A stretch of 44,199 bases of DNA from an uncultured Mediterranea sp. (GCA_946056155.1 CAMGIP010000004.1:1-44199), one strand, 5' to 3'. Shown: positions 24,989 through 34,736, numbered from the stretch's first letter. Program-made: numbers and translations. Notes: generated from the letters alone by a model not told the origin.

Positions 24989-26823
24989 AACGACTGCATA
25001 TCGTGAAGCCGCTTGTAGTAGCCATTCTTGGCAAGCAGTTCTTCGTGACGTCCCCGCTCCACAATCTCACCTTCATAGAGCACGCAAATCTCGTCTGCAT
25101 TACGGATGGTGGAGAGACGGTGGGCTATGGCGATGGTGGTGCGCGTCTTCATCAGCCGCTCCAAAGCCTCCTGCACAAGACGCTCACTCTCGGTATCCAA
25201 AGCAGAGGTGGCCTCATCCAGAATCAGGATGGGCGGGTTCTTCAGGATGGCACGGGCTATGCTGATGCGCTGGCGTTGTCCGCCGGAGAGCTTTCCGCCC
25301 CGGTCGCCGATGTTGGTGTCGTATCCCTTCTCCGTCTCCATGATGAAGTCGTGGGCATTGGCTATCTTGGCTGCCTCGATGACCTGTTCGCGCGTAGCCC
25401 CCTCCACACCAAAGGCGATGTTATTGAAGAAGGTGTCGTTGAAGAGGATAGCCTCTTGATTGACATTGCCTATCAAAGCACGCAACTCGTGCAGACTCAC
25501 CTGACGGATATCGATACCATCGATGGTGATGGCTCCCTCCTGCACATCGTGGTAGCGGGGCAACAGATCGACCAGCGTGGATTTGCCCGAGCCGCTCTGT
25601 CCTACCAAGGCTATGGTTTTTCCCTTCTCCACCTCTAAGTTGATATGTTTCAGCACTTCACGCTTACCATCGTAGCTGAAGGAGATATCCTTGAACTCGA
25701 TACTCTTCTTCACCTCGGGCAGAGGCTGGGGATGTTCGGGCTCCTTGATGGGGTTCTCCGCCTTGAGAATCTTGTCGATGCGCTCCATGGAGGCCAGACC
25801 CTTGGGGATATTGTAACCCGCCTTGGAGAAATCTTTCAGCGGATTGATGATGCTGTAGAGTATCACCATATAAAAGATGAAGGTAGAGGCCTCGATAGAG
25901 GAGCTGTGCTGGCCCAGGATGATGTATCCGCCAAACCAAAGGACAGAGACAATCAGCAAGGTTCCGAGAAACTCACTCATGGGATGGGCCAGAGCCTGAC
26001 GCATAGCCACACGGTTAGTAGCCCGACGGAAGTCGTCGCTGCATTGGGTAAAGCGGTTGAGCATCTTCTCCTCAGCAATGAAGGCCTTGATGATGCGCAG
26101 TCCACCCAGAGTCTCATCCAGCTGCGACATGGTATCACTCCACTTATTCTGTGCCTCCAACGACTTGCGTTTCAGTTTCTTACCTACCGTTCCCATGACC
26201 CAGCCCATACCGGGAAGTACCAGAATGGTGAAGAGGGTCAGCTGCCAGCTGGTGATGATGAGGGTGGAGAAGTAGAAGAGGATGAGAATCGGATTCTTCA
26301 AGAGCATGTCGAGCGATGAGGTGATGGAGTTCTCCACCTCACTCACGTCGCCACTCATGCGGGCGATGATATCTCCCTTGCGCTCCTCGCTGAAGAAGCC
26401 GAGCGGCAGACGCAGCACCTTATTATAGACCATGACGCGGATGTCGCGCACAACTCCTGTGCGCAAAGGTATCATCACCGCCGAAGAGCCAAAGTAGCAG
26501 GAGGTCTTGAGCAGCGTCATGAAGGCCAAGAAGAGGCCGAGGAAAAGCAGCGTGGTCACGGGGCCGTAAGAGGCGATGAGGCAGGTCACTCCGTAGTAGA
26601 AATTGTTGACCGCCACATCCTTGATGCCTGCGCTACCCCACTCCATGAACTGATAGACCTTGTCGCCGTCGCCCGTCTTGAAGAGAATGTTAAGGATGGG
26701 AATAAGCAACGTAAACGAGAATACATTGAAGATAGCCGACAATACGTTGAGCACAATGGCCCATCCGATGTATCTTTTGTAGGGTGAGACAAAGCGCCTC
26801 ATCAGTTGGAGAAATTCTTTCAT
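24982..26823 (-). CDS. MsbA-like ABC exporter (fused membrane and ATPase domains)
   Basis: 613 residues, a homodimeric-type ABC exporter. Six transmembrane segments occupy ~15-335. The ATPase domain has Walker A GQSGSGKST, Q-loop VNQEAILF, signature LSGGQRQR, Walker B ILILDEAT and the H-loop AHRLST. It resembles lipid A flippase MsbA and multidrug exporters. In Bacteroidetes such stand-alone exporters are generally labelled MsbA-like without proof. The ATG at 26823 (MKEFLQLMRRFVSPYKRY) starts just before the elbow helix. It is monocistronic, converging on cysK and divergent from pdxB. Confidence 0.93.
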   Translation of the reverse strand: MKEFLQLMRRFVSPYKRYIGWAIVLNVLSAIFNVFSFTLLIPILNILFKTGDGDKVYQFMEWGSAGIKDVAVNNFYYGVTCLIASYGPVTTLLFLGLFLAFMTLLKTSCYFGSSAVMIPLRTGVVRDIRVMVYNKVLRLPLGFFSEERKGDIIARMSGDVSEVENSITSSLDMLLKNPILILFYFSTLIITSWQLTLFTILVLPGMGWVMGTVGKKLKRKSLEAQNKWSDTMSQLDETLGGLRIIKAFIAEEKMLNRFTQCSDDFRRATNRVAMRQALAHPMSEFLGTLLIVSVLWFGGYIILGQHSSSIEASTFIFYMVILYSIINPLKDFSKAGYNIPKGLASMERIDKILKAENPIKEPEHPQPLPEVKKSIEFKDISFSYDGKREVLKHINLEVEKGKTIALVGQSGSGKSTLVDLLPRYHDVQEGAITIDGIDIRQVSLHELRALIGNVNQEAILFNDTFFNNIAFGVEGATREQVIEAAKIANAHDFIMETEKGYDTNIGDRGGKLSGGQRQRISIARAILKNPPILILDEATSALDTESERLVQEALERLMKTRTTIAIAHRLSTIRNADEICVLYEGEIVERGRHEELLAKNGYYKRLHDMQSLS

Positions 26824-26894
26824 GACTCAATCTATATTAATGTGGAGCAGATGTGGCTGACAGATGCTAAAGAGCACAAAGAGACACACAGCCG

Positions 26895-26902
26895 CAAAAG
26901 TA
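26895..26902 (-). promoter_or_regulatory. -7 element TACTTTTG for the ABC exporter (minus strand)
   Basis: An exact TAnnTTTG on the minus strand, 72 bases upstream of the start at 26823. It lies in the 329-base divergent gap (26824-27152), which also holds the pdxB promoter and a repeat cluster. Confidence 0.5.
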
Positions 26903-26962
26903 GATATTTATTCCCGAATGGCCAAATAAATGGCATAAGGATATGGAATATGGAGAAAAAGA

Positions 26963-26993
26963 TTGGATTATCCAACCAAAACAGCTACTTTTG
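26963..26993 (+). promoter_or_regulatory. Promoter of pdxB (TTGG-N19-TACTTTTG)
   Basis: TTGG at 26963-26966, 19 bases, then TACTTTTG at 26986-26993. This leaves a ~150-base leader filled by the repeats at 27041-27140 before the ATG at 27153, longer than for other genes here. Confidence 0.65.
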
Positions 26994-27000
26994 CTTCCAC

Positions 27001-27151
27001 GTTGACGAGCTGCTACCAAGCTGTCGACAGAGGGACAAGACAGCAAGTCAACTCAATAAAGAACGACTGGTCAACTGAAAGAAAATTTGTCAAGTGAAAG
27101 GAATTTATCCGCCCGTCAACTGAAGAAGAACTCGTTAACTCTACTAAAGAA
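27001..27151. repeat. Clustered GTCAACT repeats in the pdxB leader
   Basis: At least five variants of GTCAACT/GTCAAGT/GTTAACT followed by GAA- or TCAA-type sequence occur between 27046 and 27137, spaced ~19-26 bases. A divergent GTTGACGAG lies at 27001. The block is transcribed if the promoter at 26963-26993 is used. It has no coding potential or strong hairpin. Confidence 0.6.
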
Positions 27152-27152
27152 T

Positions 27153-28186
27153 ATGAAAGTAATTGTTGATTCCAAGATTCCCTACATACGGGAGGCCATT
27201 ACCGCCCTGGCCGATGAAGTGGTATTTGCCGCCGGAGCAGACTTTACCCCAGACTTGGTACGCGATGCCGACGCCTTGATAGTCCGCACCCGTACCCGCT
27301 GCAACGAGGCGTTACTAAAGGGAAGCCGCGTACAGTTTATCGCCACAGCCACCATTGGCTTTGACCATATCGACACCACCTACTGCCGTAAGGCGGGTAT
27401 TGCCTGGAGCAATGCCCCAGGGTGCAATGCGGCCTCCGTGGCACAGTATGTGGAGAGTGCCCTCCTGCTGCTGCAAAAGGAGAAGGGGCTGGATTTAGAG
27501 CAGATGACCTTAGGTGTGGTAGGCGTAGGACATGTGGGAACAAAAGTGGCTGCCATGGCCGAAGCGTTGGGCATGAAGGTGCTACGCAACGACCCGCCCC
27601 GACAGCAGGCTGAAGGAGACAACGGGTTCTGTCCACTCCATGAACTGGCTGAACGCTGCGACATTCTCACTTTCCATACACCGCTAATCCGCGAAGGAGA
27701 GTTCCGCACCTTCCATCTGGTGGAGAGCAACTTCATCAACAGCCTGAAGAGAAAGCCTATCCTTATCAATACCTCGCGTGGAGAGGTAGTCAACACATCG
27801 GCACTCAAGGAGGGTCTGGCAGATGGCCAGCTGTCACAGGCCATCATCGATGTGTGGGAAAACGAACCTCACATCGACCTGGAGCTGTTGCAGGAGGTCT
27901 ATATCGGCACCCCGCACATCGCCGGCTATAGCGCCGACGGCAAGGCCAATGCTACCCGACAGGCATTGGATGCCTTCTGCCACCACTTCCATCTGCCGCA
28001 GGAATACACCATCCTGCCACCCGAACCGCCCTGCAAGGAGATGCAGGCCGACACCCTCTCCGATGCGCTGCTGCAGATCTACAACCCGCATACCGACAGC
28101 CGGGCGCTCAAGGAGCACCCCGAAACCTTTGAACAGCTTCGGGGAGACTATCCCTTGCGCCGGGAAAAGGGGGCATACCTCTTCCA

Positions 28187-28196
<10 letters not shown>
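27153..28196 (+). CDS. pdxB: Erythronate-4-phosphate dehydrogenase
   Basis: 347 residues from the ATG at 27153 (MKVIVDSKIPYIREAI). An in-frame extension to 27087 lies in the repeats and is rejected. It is a D-isomer-specific 2-hydroxyacid dehydrogenase of de novo pyridoxal phosphate synthesis. Visible are the substrate domain with IATATIGFDHID, the NAD-binding VGVGHVGTKVA, the catalytic Arg in NTSRGEV, Glu in DVWENEP and His in GTPHIAGYSADGK, and the PdxB-type C-terminal dimerisation domain (~285-347). It is cytoplasmic. Its stop overlaps the convergent purN stop by 10 bases. Confidence 0.95.
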
Positions 28197-28759
<563 letters not shown>

Positions 28760-28835
28760 AATTACCTTGTTTTTGCCCTTTCCCTGCACAAAACAGTGAA
28801 AAATGTGCAAAAAATCACATTTAATTCGCTAAATA

Positions 28836-28867
28836 TTTGCGAGGGAAAAGAAATATTCATTCCTTTG
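28836..28867 (+). promoter_or_regulatory. Probable promoter of acpP-fabF-rnc (TTTG-N20-TTCCTTTG)
   Basis: TTTG at 28836-28839 and TTCCTTTG at 28860-28867 are separated by 20 bases. The -7 box matches TAnnTTTG in 7 of 8 positions. It leaves a ~45-base leader before acpP. Confidence 0.5.
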
Positions 28868-28918
28868 TGCCGCAAAAATAAAGAAATAAAACTAATTATT
28901 AATTAAAAACTAACAGTT

Positions 28919-29155
28919 ATGTCTGAAATTGCATCTAAGGTAAAGGCCATCATCGTTGATAAATTGGGCGTTGAAGAATCTGAAGTAACTAACGAAGCCA
29001 GCTTCACCAACGATCTGGGTGCTGACTCTCTGGATACTGTAGAGCTCATCATGGAGTTCGAAAAGGAATTCGGTATCTCAATTCCCGACGATCAGGCTGA
29101 GAAGATTACTAATGTAGGTGAAGCTGTATCTTACATCGAAGAACACTCTAAGTAA
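28919..29155 (+). CDS. acpP: Acyl carrier protein
   Basis: A 78-residue acidic protein. Ser37 in [10 protein letters not shown] is the 4'-phosphopantetheine attachment site. The four-helix ACP pattern and length are standard. It carries growing acyl chains in fatty acid synthesis in the cytoplasm. fabF starts 27 bases after its stop, a conserved pairing. Codon use is strongly biased, as expected for a highly expressed gene. Confidence 0.98.
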   Translation: MSEIASKVKAIIVDKLGVEESEVTNEASFTNDLGADSLDTVELIMEFEKEFGISIPDDQAEKITNVGEAVSYIEEHSK

Positions 29156-29182
29156 TCATTCCACCCGACTTAATTGCAACAC

Positions 29183-30448
29183 ATGGAATTAAAAAGAGTA
29201 GTAGTAACAGGTCTTGGTGCCATTACCCCCATTGGCAACAGCGTATCCGAGTTTTGGGAGAATCTGGTTAAGGGTGTAAGCGGAGCAGGACCTATTACTC
29301 ATTTTGACGCATCAAAGTTCAAGACGCAATTTGCGTGCGAGGTTAAGGGCTTCAACGCTGCTGACTATATCGACCGCAAGGAGGCCCGCAAGATGGACCT
29401 CTATACGCAGTATGCCATTAAAGTAGCCAAAGAGGCTGTGGCTGACTCTGGTCTTGACGTAGAGAAAGAGGACTTGAACCGCATCGGCGTAATTTTTGGC
29501 GCCGGTATCGGTGGTATCCACACCTTCGAAGAGGAGGCTGGAAACTACGCCATCAACGGTAAGGAAAACGGACCGAAATTCAATCCCTTCTTCATCCCCA
29601 AGATGATTTCGGACATCGCTGCCGGACAGATTTCTATCCTGTTTGGCTTCCATGGTCCCAACTACTCCACCTGCTCGGCTTGTGCCACTTCTACAAACTC
29701 CATAGCAGACGCATTCAATCTGATTCGTCTCGGCAAGGCCAATGCCATCGTAACCGGTGGCGCCGAAGCTGCCATCTACCCCTGCGGTGTAGGCGGTTTC
29801 AATGCCATGCACGCACTCTCTACCCGCAATGACTCTCCGGAGACAGCTTCTCGCCCCTTCAGCGCAAGCCGCGACGGATTCATCATGGGTGAAGGTGGTG
29901 GATGTCTGGTTCTGGAAGAACTGGAACATGCTAAGGCTCGTGGTGCACGTATCTATGCAGAAGTAGCTGGCGTGGGCATGAGTGCCGATGCTTATCACCT
30001 CACTGCATCCCATCCCGATGGACTGGGTGCCAAATTGGTGATGAAAAATGCGTTGGAGGATGCAGAAATGCAGCCCGAGGAGATTGACTATATCAACGTA
30101 CACGGTACGTCAACTCCCGTAGGTGACATCTCTGAAGCAAAGGCCATCAAGGAGGTATTCGGCGAGCACGCATATAAGCTCAACATCAGTTCTACCAAAT
30201 CGATGACGGGTCACCTGCTCGGCGCTGCCGGTGCAGTAGAATCCATCGCCAGCATCCTGGCCATCGTAAATGGTGTCGTACCCCCCACCATCAACCATGA
30301 GGAGGGCGACAACGACGAGAACATTGACTACAACTTGAATTTCACATTCAACAAGGCTCAAGAGCGCAAGATCAATGCTGCTCTCTCCAACACCTTCGGT
30401 TTTGGTGGCCACAATGCATGTGTCATCTTCAAGAAATTTGCTCAATAA
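29183..30448 (+). CDS. fabF: 3-oxoacyl-ACP synthase II
   Basis: 421 residues from the ATG at 29183. A TTG nine bases upstream in frame is not needed. This condensing enzyme of fatty acid elongation has the thiolase fold. The catalytic triad is visible: Cys167 in CSACATSTNS, His307 in NVHGTSTPVGD, His344 in SMTGHLLGAAG. SNTFGFGGHNACV closes the C-terminus. It acts on acyl-ACP with the AcpP encoded just upstream. rnc follows 5 bases after the stop, so acpP-fabF-rnc form one operon. Confidence 0.98.
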   Translation: MELKRVVVTGLGAITPIGNSVSEFWENLVKGVSGAGPITHFDASKFKTQFACEVKGFNAADYIDRKEARKMDLYTQYAIKVAKEAVADSGLDVEKEDLNRIGVIFGAGIGGIHTFEEEAGNYAINGKENGPKFNPFFIPKMISDIAAGQISILFGFHGPNYSTCSACATSTNSIADAFNLIRLGKANAIVTGGAEAAIYPCGVGGFNAMHALSTRNDSPETASRPFSASRDGFIMGEGGGCLVLEELEHAKARGARIYAEVAGVGMSADAYHLTASHPDGLGAKLVMKNALEDAEMQPEEIDYINVHGTSTPVGDISEAKAIKEVFGEHAYKLNISSTKSMTGHLLGAAGAVESIASILAIVNGVVPPTINHEEGDNDENIDYNLNFTFNKAQERKINAALSNTFGFGGHNACVIFKKFAQ

Positions 30449-30453
30449 GTAAT

Positions 30454-31539
30454 GTGATTGTGCTGAGCAACCTCATACATAGGATAAGGCTTCTTTTCTG
30501 CAAAGAGAGGGAGTCTTATCTTTGTTTTTACCGTATCCTGGGATTCTATCCGAAGCATCTTCACTATTACCAGCAGGCGTTGCTGCACAAATCTACCGCC
30601 ATACGCTCCGACAAGGGACGGCTACTCAACAACGAGCGATTGGAGTTTCTTGGCGATGCTATCTTGGATGCCGTCGTGGGGGACATCGTGTATCGTCACT
30701 TTGAGGGACGACGCGAGGGATTTCTTACCAATACCCGCTCCAAGATTGTACAGCGCGAAACGCTCAATAAACTGGCCGTGGAGATTGGTCTCGACAAACT
30801 GGTAAAGACCTCCAACCGCTCCCAATCTCACAACAACTACCTCTACGGTAATGCGTTTGAGGCCTTTATTGGAGCCATCTATCTGGACCGCGGCTACGAC
30901 TGTTGCATGCGGTTTATCGAAAACAAAATCCTCAAGCAATACATTGACTTGGACAAGATGTCGCGCAAGGAGATGAACTTCAAGTCGCGGCTGATCGAGT
31001 GGTGCCAGAAAAACAAAATGCAGGTCAGCTTTGAACTCATCGACCAGATGATGGACAAGGACCATAGCCCTACCTTCAGTACCGAGGTACATATCGAGGG
31101 CATTCCTGCGGGACGAGGAACAGGATACAGCAAAAAGGAGAGCCAGCAGAAGGCAGCACAGATGGCCTTGAAAGTACTGAAAAACGACGAGACCTTCCGC
31201 AGCCAGATTGAGGAGGCTTACGCCAGAAACCACGCCAAACCTCAAGAAGAACAAACGCTCTCTGCCGAACAACAAAACGAACTATCAGAACAGACTGAAC
31301 AAGAGGTACTTACCGAACCAAAGAAAGAGGTTGTATATGCCGAAAAGAAGGCACAGGCTGAACAGGCTCTCCCTAACGAGAAGAGGGAGCAGGCTGATCT
31401 GAAAGAACAGGCAGTACTTACCGAAAAGAGGGAACAGGCTGAACAAAAGGTTCTATTCCTTGAGGAAAGAGAGCAAGCTGCGGAAACAGAAGGAGAGACT
31501 CCTGCTGAAAAAGAAGATGCAGCAGAAGCCTCCCTGTAA
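30454..31539 (+). CDS. rnc: Ribonuclease III with long charged C-terminal extension
   Basis: About 361 residues, well above the ~220-250 usual for bacterial RNase III. The catalytic domain carries NERLEFLGDAILDAVVGDIVY (60-80) with Glu64 and Asp68 of the metal site, and NAFEAFIGAIYLDRGY. A double-stranded RNA-binding domain follows (~185-252, GRGTGYSKKESQQKAAQMAL). The last ~108 residues are Glu/Gln/Lys-rich repeats. No ATG is placed well: GTG at 30454 or 30460 is the likely start, because upstream codons overlap fabF. The enzyme processes rRNA and other duplex RNA. It is co-transcribed with fabF. Confidence 0.93.
   Translation: MIVLSNLIHRIRLLFCKERESYLCFYRILGFYPKHLHYYQQALLHKSTAIRSDKGRLLNNERLEFLGDAILDAVVGDIVYRHFEGRREGFLTNTRSKIVQRETLNKLAVEIGLDKLVKTSNRSQSHNNYLYGNAFEAFIGAIYLDRGYDCCMRFIENKILKQYIDLDKMSRKEMNFKSRLIEWCQKNKMQVSFELIDQMMDKDHSPTFSTEVHIEGIPAGRGTGYSKKESQQKAAQMALKVLKNDETFRSQIEEAYARNHAKPQEEQTLSAEQQNELSEQTEQEVLTEPKKEVVYAEKKAQAEQALPNEKREQADLKEQAVLTEKREQAEQKVLFLEEREQAAETEGETPAEKEDAAEASL
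31213..31536 (+). repeat. Glu/Gln/Lys-rich repeat tail within rnc
   Basis: This coding stretch follows the dsRNA-binding domain and repeats a motif like L-x-x-E-K-R-E-Q-A with Gln/Glu/Lys spacers, at least five times and with irregular spacing. The motif resembles the 17-residue units of the gene at 8742-9563. It is predicted as a disordered or coiled-coil tail. Confidence 0.65.
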
Positions 31540-31541
31540 AA

Positions 31542-32552
31542 TCAGCCAAAGCAGATACCCATCCGACGACCTTGAACTACCAGGTCATGATCTTCCGTTA
31601 CCAATTTCAACCGGCCAGCTACCTCCTCCAAGGGAGCTGAACAGATTTCATCGCCTTTGAGCGTCACCATACGGCCAAACTGTCCGGTGGCTATCAACTC
31701 CGTAGCGTGTCCCCCCATGCGGGTGGAGAGATTACGATCAAAGGGCGTGGGCGAACCACCCCGCTGGATATAACCGAGTACCGTCTCGCGGGTCTCTATA
31801 CCGGTCTCATACTCAATCTCTTGGGCAATATACTCTGCCGCCCGTTTCCGTCCATCGGTCTTGATACCTTCAGCCACAACCACGATGCTGTAGGGTTTAC
31901 CCTTCTTCAACCGGGCCAGAATGGTCTCTCCGATGTTGTGTATATTATAGGGTATTTCCGGAAGCAGAATCACATCGCCTCCTCCGGCCATACCCGAATA
32001 GAGCGCTATCCAGCCGGCCTTATGACCCATCACCTCAATCACCATCACCCGCTTGTGAGAACTGGCGGTAGAGTGCAGACGGTCAATGGCATCCGTAGCA
32101 ATGGTCACGGCAGAGTCAAAGCCAAACGAAAAGTCCGTACCCCAAATGTCATTGTCGATGGTCTTGGGCACAGAGACCACATTCACCCCAAGTGCGGCCA
32201 CCTTGGCGGCAGTCTTCTGCGTACCGTTACCGCCGATGGTCACTATGCAGTCCAATCCCAACTCCTGTATGTTTTGCAACATCAGTTTGGGTTTGTCCAC
32301 CCCATCCATCATGCCCCCTTTCTTGAACGGCTTCTCACGCGATGTACCCAGGATGGTGCCACCGAGGTTGAGCAGGCCGGAAAGCGACTTGTCCGTAATC
32401 TGTTCCACGTCTTTGGTGAGTAACCCCTGAAAACCACTATGAATACCCACCACTTCCATACCATAATGATTGATTGCGGTCTTGCAGACACCACGTATTG
32501 TAGCGTTGATGCCGGGGCAGTCGCCACCCGAAGTCAGAATTCCTATCCTCAT
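31542..32552 (-). CDS. pfkA: 6-phosphofructokinase
   Basis: 336 residues. N-terminal ILTSGGDCPGINATIRG binds nucleotide. PKTIDNDI (129-136) carries the catalytic Asp133. EVMGHKAGWIALYSG and GYIQRGGSPTPFDR bind fructose 6-phosphate. The donor motif reads GGNGT (107-111): Gly110 is the ATP-type residue, but Asn109 replaces the usual Mg2+-linked Asp, and Lys130 is more usual in pyrophosphate-linked enzymes. ATP as donor is therefore probable but not certain. It is a cytoplasmic glycolysis enzyme. It is convergent with rnc with only 2 bases between the stops. Confidence 0.93.
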   Translation of the reverse strand: MRIGILTSGGDCPGINATIRGVCKTAINHYGMEVVGIHSGFQGLLTKDVEQITDKSLSGLLNLGGTILGTSREKPFKKGGMMDGVDKPKLMLQNIQELGLDCIVTIGGNGTQKTAAKVAALGVNVVSVPKTIDNDIWGTDFSFGFDSAVTIATDAIDRLHSTASSHKRVMVIEVMGHKAGWIALYSGMAGGGDVILLPEIPYNIHNIGETILARLKKGKPYSIVVVAEGIKTDGRKRAAEYIAQEIEYETGIETRETVLGYIQRGGSPTPFDRNLSTRMGGHATELIATGQFGRMVTLKGDEICSAPLEEVAGRLKLVTEDHDLVVQGRRMGICFG

Positions 32553-32651
32553 ATTTGTCTATTTTGGTTGTATTTCCACAATGTATTACCTAAAAGTGCG
32601 GTAAAGGTAGAAAAAAAAGAGGAAAAAGCTAGTTATAACAATAAATAAGAT

Positions 32652-32659
32652 TACTTTTG
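32652..32659 (+). promoter_or_regulatory. -7 element TACTTTTG upstream of the acyl-acid synthetase-like gene
   Basis: An exact TAnnTTTG 28 bases before the ATG at 32688. No clear -33 TTG was found. Confidence 0.5.
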
Positions 32660-32687
32660 TGCTGCATTTTTCATTCAACGAAGAACA

Positions 32688-34208
32688 ATGAACATCACGC
32701 CGATACTGAACAACCTCTATTTTGCTCCCCGTCTGAAGCAAATCGAACGCTACGCTACGCAGGCCGAAGCGTTGCAAATGGCCGTACTAAAGCGCTTGGT
32801 AAGCAAGGCAGCCCGTACCGAATGGGGCAAAAAGTACAATTACGACACCATACAGACATACAACGACTTCAGCAGCCGCCTGCCTATCCAGACCTATGAA
32901 GAGGTCAAGGGATACGTGGAACGGATGCGTCAGGGTGAGCAGAACCTGCTGTGGCCCTCAGAAATCCGCTGGTTTGCGAAATCCAGCGGCACCACCAATG
33001 ACAAGAGCAAGTTCCTGCCGGTGAGTCGTGAATCGTTGCATGATACCCACTACATGGGTGGACGGGATGCCGTAGCTGTCTATCTCGGACAGAATCCCGA
33101 AAGCCGCTTCTTCAGCGGAAAAGGGTTGATTCTCGGCGGTAGCCATGCACCCAACCTCAATACTCCCCACAGCTTGGTGGGTGACCTGAGTGCCATCCTT
33201 ATCGAAAACCTCAATCCATTGGTCAACTATATCCGCGTGCCTTCCAAGAAGACGGCGCTCATGGAACACTTTGAACCCAAGATGGAGCAGATTGCCAAGG
33301 AAGCTATCCCTGCCAATGTCTCCAATCTGAGCGGTGTACCCTCCTGGATGCTGGTGCTCATCAAGCATATTCTGGAAAAGACAGGCAAGCAGAGTTTGGA
33401 ACAGGTTTGGCCCAATTTGGAGGTCTTCTTCCACGGAGGTGTGGCCTTTACCCCCTACCGCGAACAGTACAAGGAGGTGATACGCTCCGCAAACATGCAC
33501 TACGTAGAGACCTATAACGCCAGCGAGGGCTACTTCGGCACACAGAACGATCCAACCGACCTCTCCATGCTGCTGATGATTGACTATGGCGTCTTCTTCG
33601 AATTCATGCCGTTGGAGGAGCTCGGCAGCGAACATCCGCACGTGGTGCCTCTGTGGGGTGTGGAGACGGGAAAGAACTACGCCTTGATTATCAGTACCAG
33701 CGCAGGTCTGTGGCGCTACATGATCGGCGACACGGTGAGGTTCACCTCGCGCAATCCCTACAAGTTCATCATCACCGGACGCACCAAACACTTCATCAAC
33801 GCTTTCGGCGAGGAGCTGATTGTAGATAATGCAGAGAAGGGGCTGGCCCGCGCCTGTGCTGCCACCGGCGCACAGATTACCGACTACAGCGCAGCACCGG
33901 TCTTTATGGATGCCAATGCCAAGTGCCGCCACCAGTGGCTCATTGAGTTCAGCCAGATGCCGGATGACTTGAAGAACTTTGCCCGCATCTTGGACGATAC
34001 ACTCAAGGAGGTGAACAGCGACTATGAGGCCAAACGGCAAAACGACCTAGCCTTGCAACCCTTGGAGATTATCGTAGCACGGAAGAATCTCTTCCACGAC
34101 TGGCTCGACCAGAAAGGCAAGCTGGGCGGACAGCACAAGATTCCCCGCCTGAGCAATACCCGCGAATACATCGAGGAGATGCTCAAGCTGAATAGCTATT
34201 CATCATGA
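32688..34208 (+). CDS. GH3 auxin-responsive-family acyl-acid amide synthetase homologue
   Basis: 506 residues of the GH3 (Gretchen Hagen 3) family, unrelated to glycoside hydrolase family 3 despite the name. The adenylating core has the ATP motif SSGTTNDKSKFLP, VETYNASEGYFGTQ and the hinge-near YMIGDTVRFTS, followed by TGRTKHFINAFGEEL. Plant members join carboxylic acids to amino acids through an acyl-adenylate. The bacterial members are common in Bacteroidetes and mostly uncharacterised. It is cytoplasmic, with no carrier protein or partner beside it except a YbjQ-family gene 45 bases downstream. The substrate is unknown. Confidence 0.9.
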   Translation: MNITPILNNLYFAPRLKQIERYATQAEALQMAVLKRLVSKAARTEWGKKYNYDTIQTYNDFSSRLPIQTYEEVKGYVERMRQGEQNLLWPSEIRWFAKSSGTTNDKSKFLPVSRESLHDTHYMGGRDAVAVYLGQNPESRFFSGKGLILGGSHAPNLNTPHSLVGDLSAILIENLNPLVNYIRVPSKKTALMEHFEPKMEQIAKEAIPANVSNLSGVPSWMLVLIKHILEKTGKQSLEQVWPNLEVFFHGGVAFTPYREQYKEVIRSANMHYVETYNASEGYFGTQNDPTDLSMLLMIDYGVFFEFMPLEELGSEHPHVVPLWGVETGKNYALIISTSAGLWRYMIGDTVRFTSRNPYKFIITGRTKHFINAFGEELIVDNAEKGLARACAATGAQITDYSAAPVFMDANAKCRHQWLIEFSQMPDDLKNFARILDDTLKEVNSDYEAKRQNDLALQPLEIIVARKNLFHDWLDQKGKLGGQHKIPRLSNTREYIEEMLKLNSYSS

Positions 34209-34253
34209 CTCAACCTTACTCATTTCTAATCTTAATAAACTCTATTTACCGCT

Positions 34254-34574
34254 ATGTTAACCACTACTACACCCACCATTGAAGGACGACGCATCGTACA
34301 GTACTACGGCATCGTATCAGGAGAGACGATCATCGGAGCTAACCTTTTCCGCGACCTGTTCGCCAGCATACGCGACGTAGTGGGAGGACGTAGCGCCTCC
34401 TATGAAGAGGTGCTTCGGGAAGCTAAGACGAGCGCACTTCGCGAAATGGAGGAGCAGGCCGCTGCGTTGGGTGCCAATGCCGTGGTAGGCGTGGATCTGG
34501 ATTATGAAACCGTAGGCCAAGGAAACTCGATGTTGATGGTTACTGCAGCAGGAACGGCCGTCCGGATAGAATAG
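34254..34574 (+). CDS. YbjQ/UPF0145 family protein
   Basis: A 106-residue protein with [37 protein letters not shown] and [18 protein letters not shown], the YbjQ pattern (sometimes called a putative heavy-metal-binding domain). Members form homopentamers, and their role is unknown. It is same-strand and close to the GH3-family gene, so probably co-transcribed. The 252-base gap after it holds the SusC promoter. Confidence 0.92.
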   Translation: MLTTTTPTIEGRRIVQYYGIVSGETIIGANLFRDLFASIRDVVGGRSASYEEVLREAKTSALREMEEQAAALGANAVVGVDLDYETVGQGNSMLMVTAAGTAVRIE

Positions 34575-34728
34575 AACCCGACAAAAACCTTATATCGCTA
34601 TATATCAACACACTATATAATCTAAGCAAGACTAATGCGAACAGATTCCCCTCAGGGTAACGGGGGAAAATGTACGGAAATAGCCTTAATCTGTACTTTT
34701 TTGCCAAATATACAATCAGACAAACCGC

Positions 34729-34736
34729 TACTTTTG
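34729..34736 (+). promoter_or_regulatory. -7 element TACTTTTG upstream of the SusC gene
   Basis: An exact TAnnTTTG 90 bases before the SusC ATG, giving a leader of ~84 bases. The gap 34575-34826 also contains a weak TTCCCC/GGGGAA hairpin at 34646-34667. No anti-sigma or hybrid two-component regulator gene adjoins. Confidence 0.5.
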
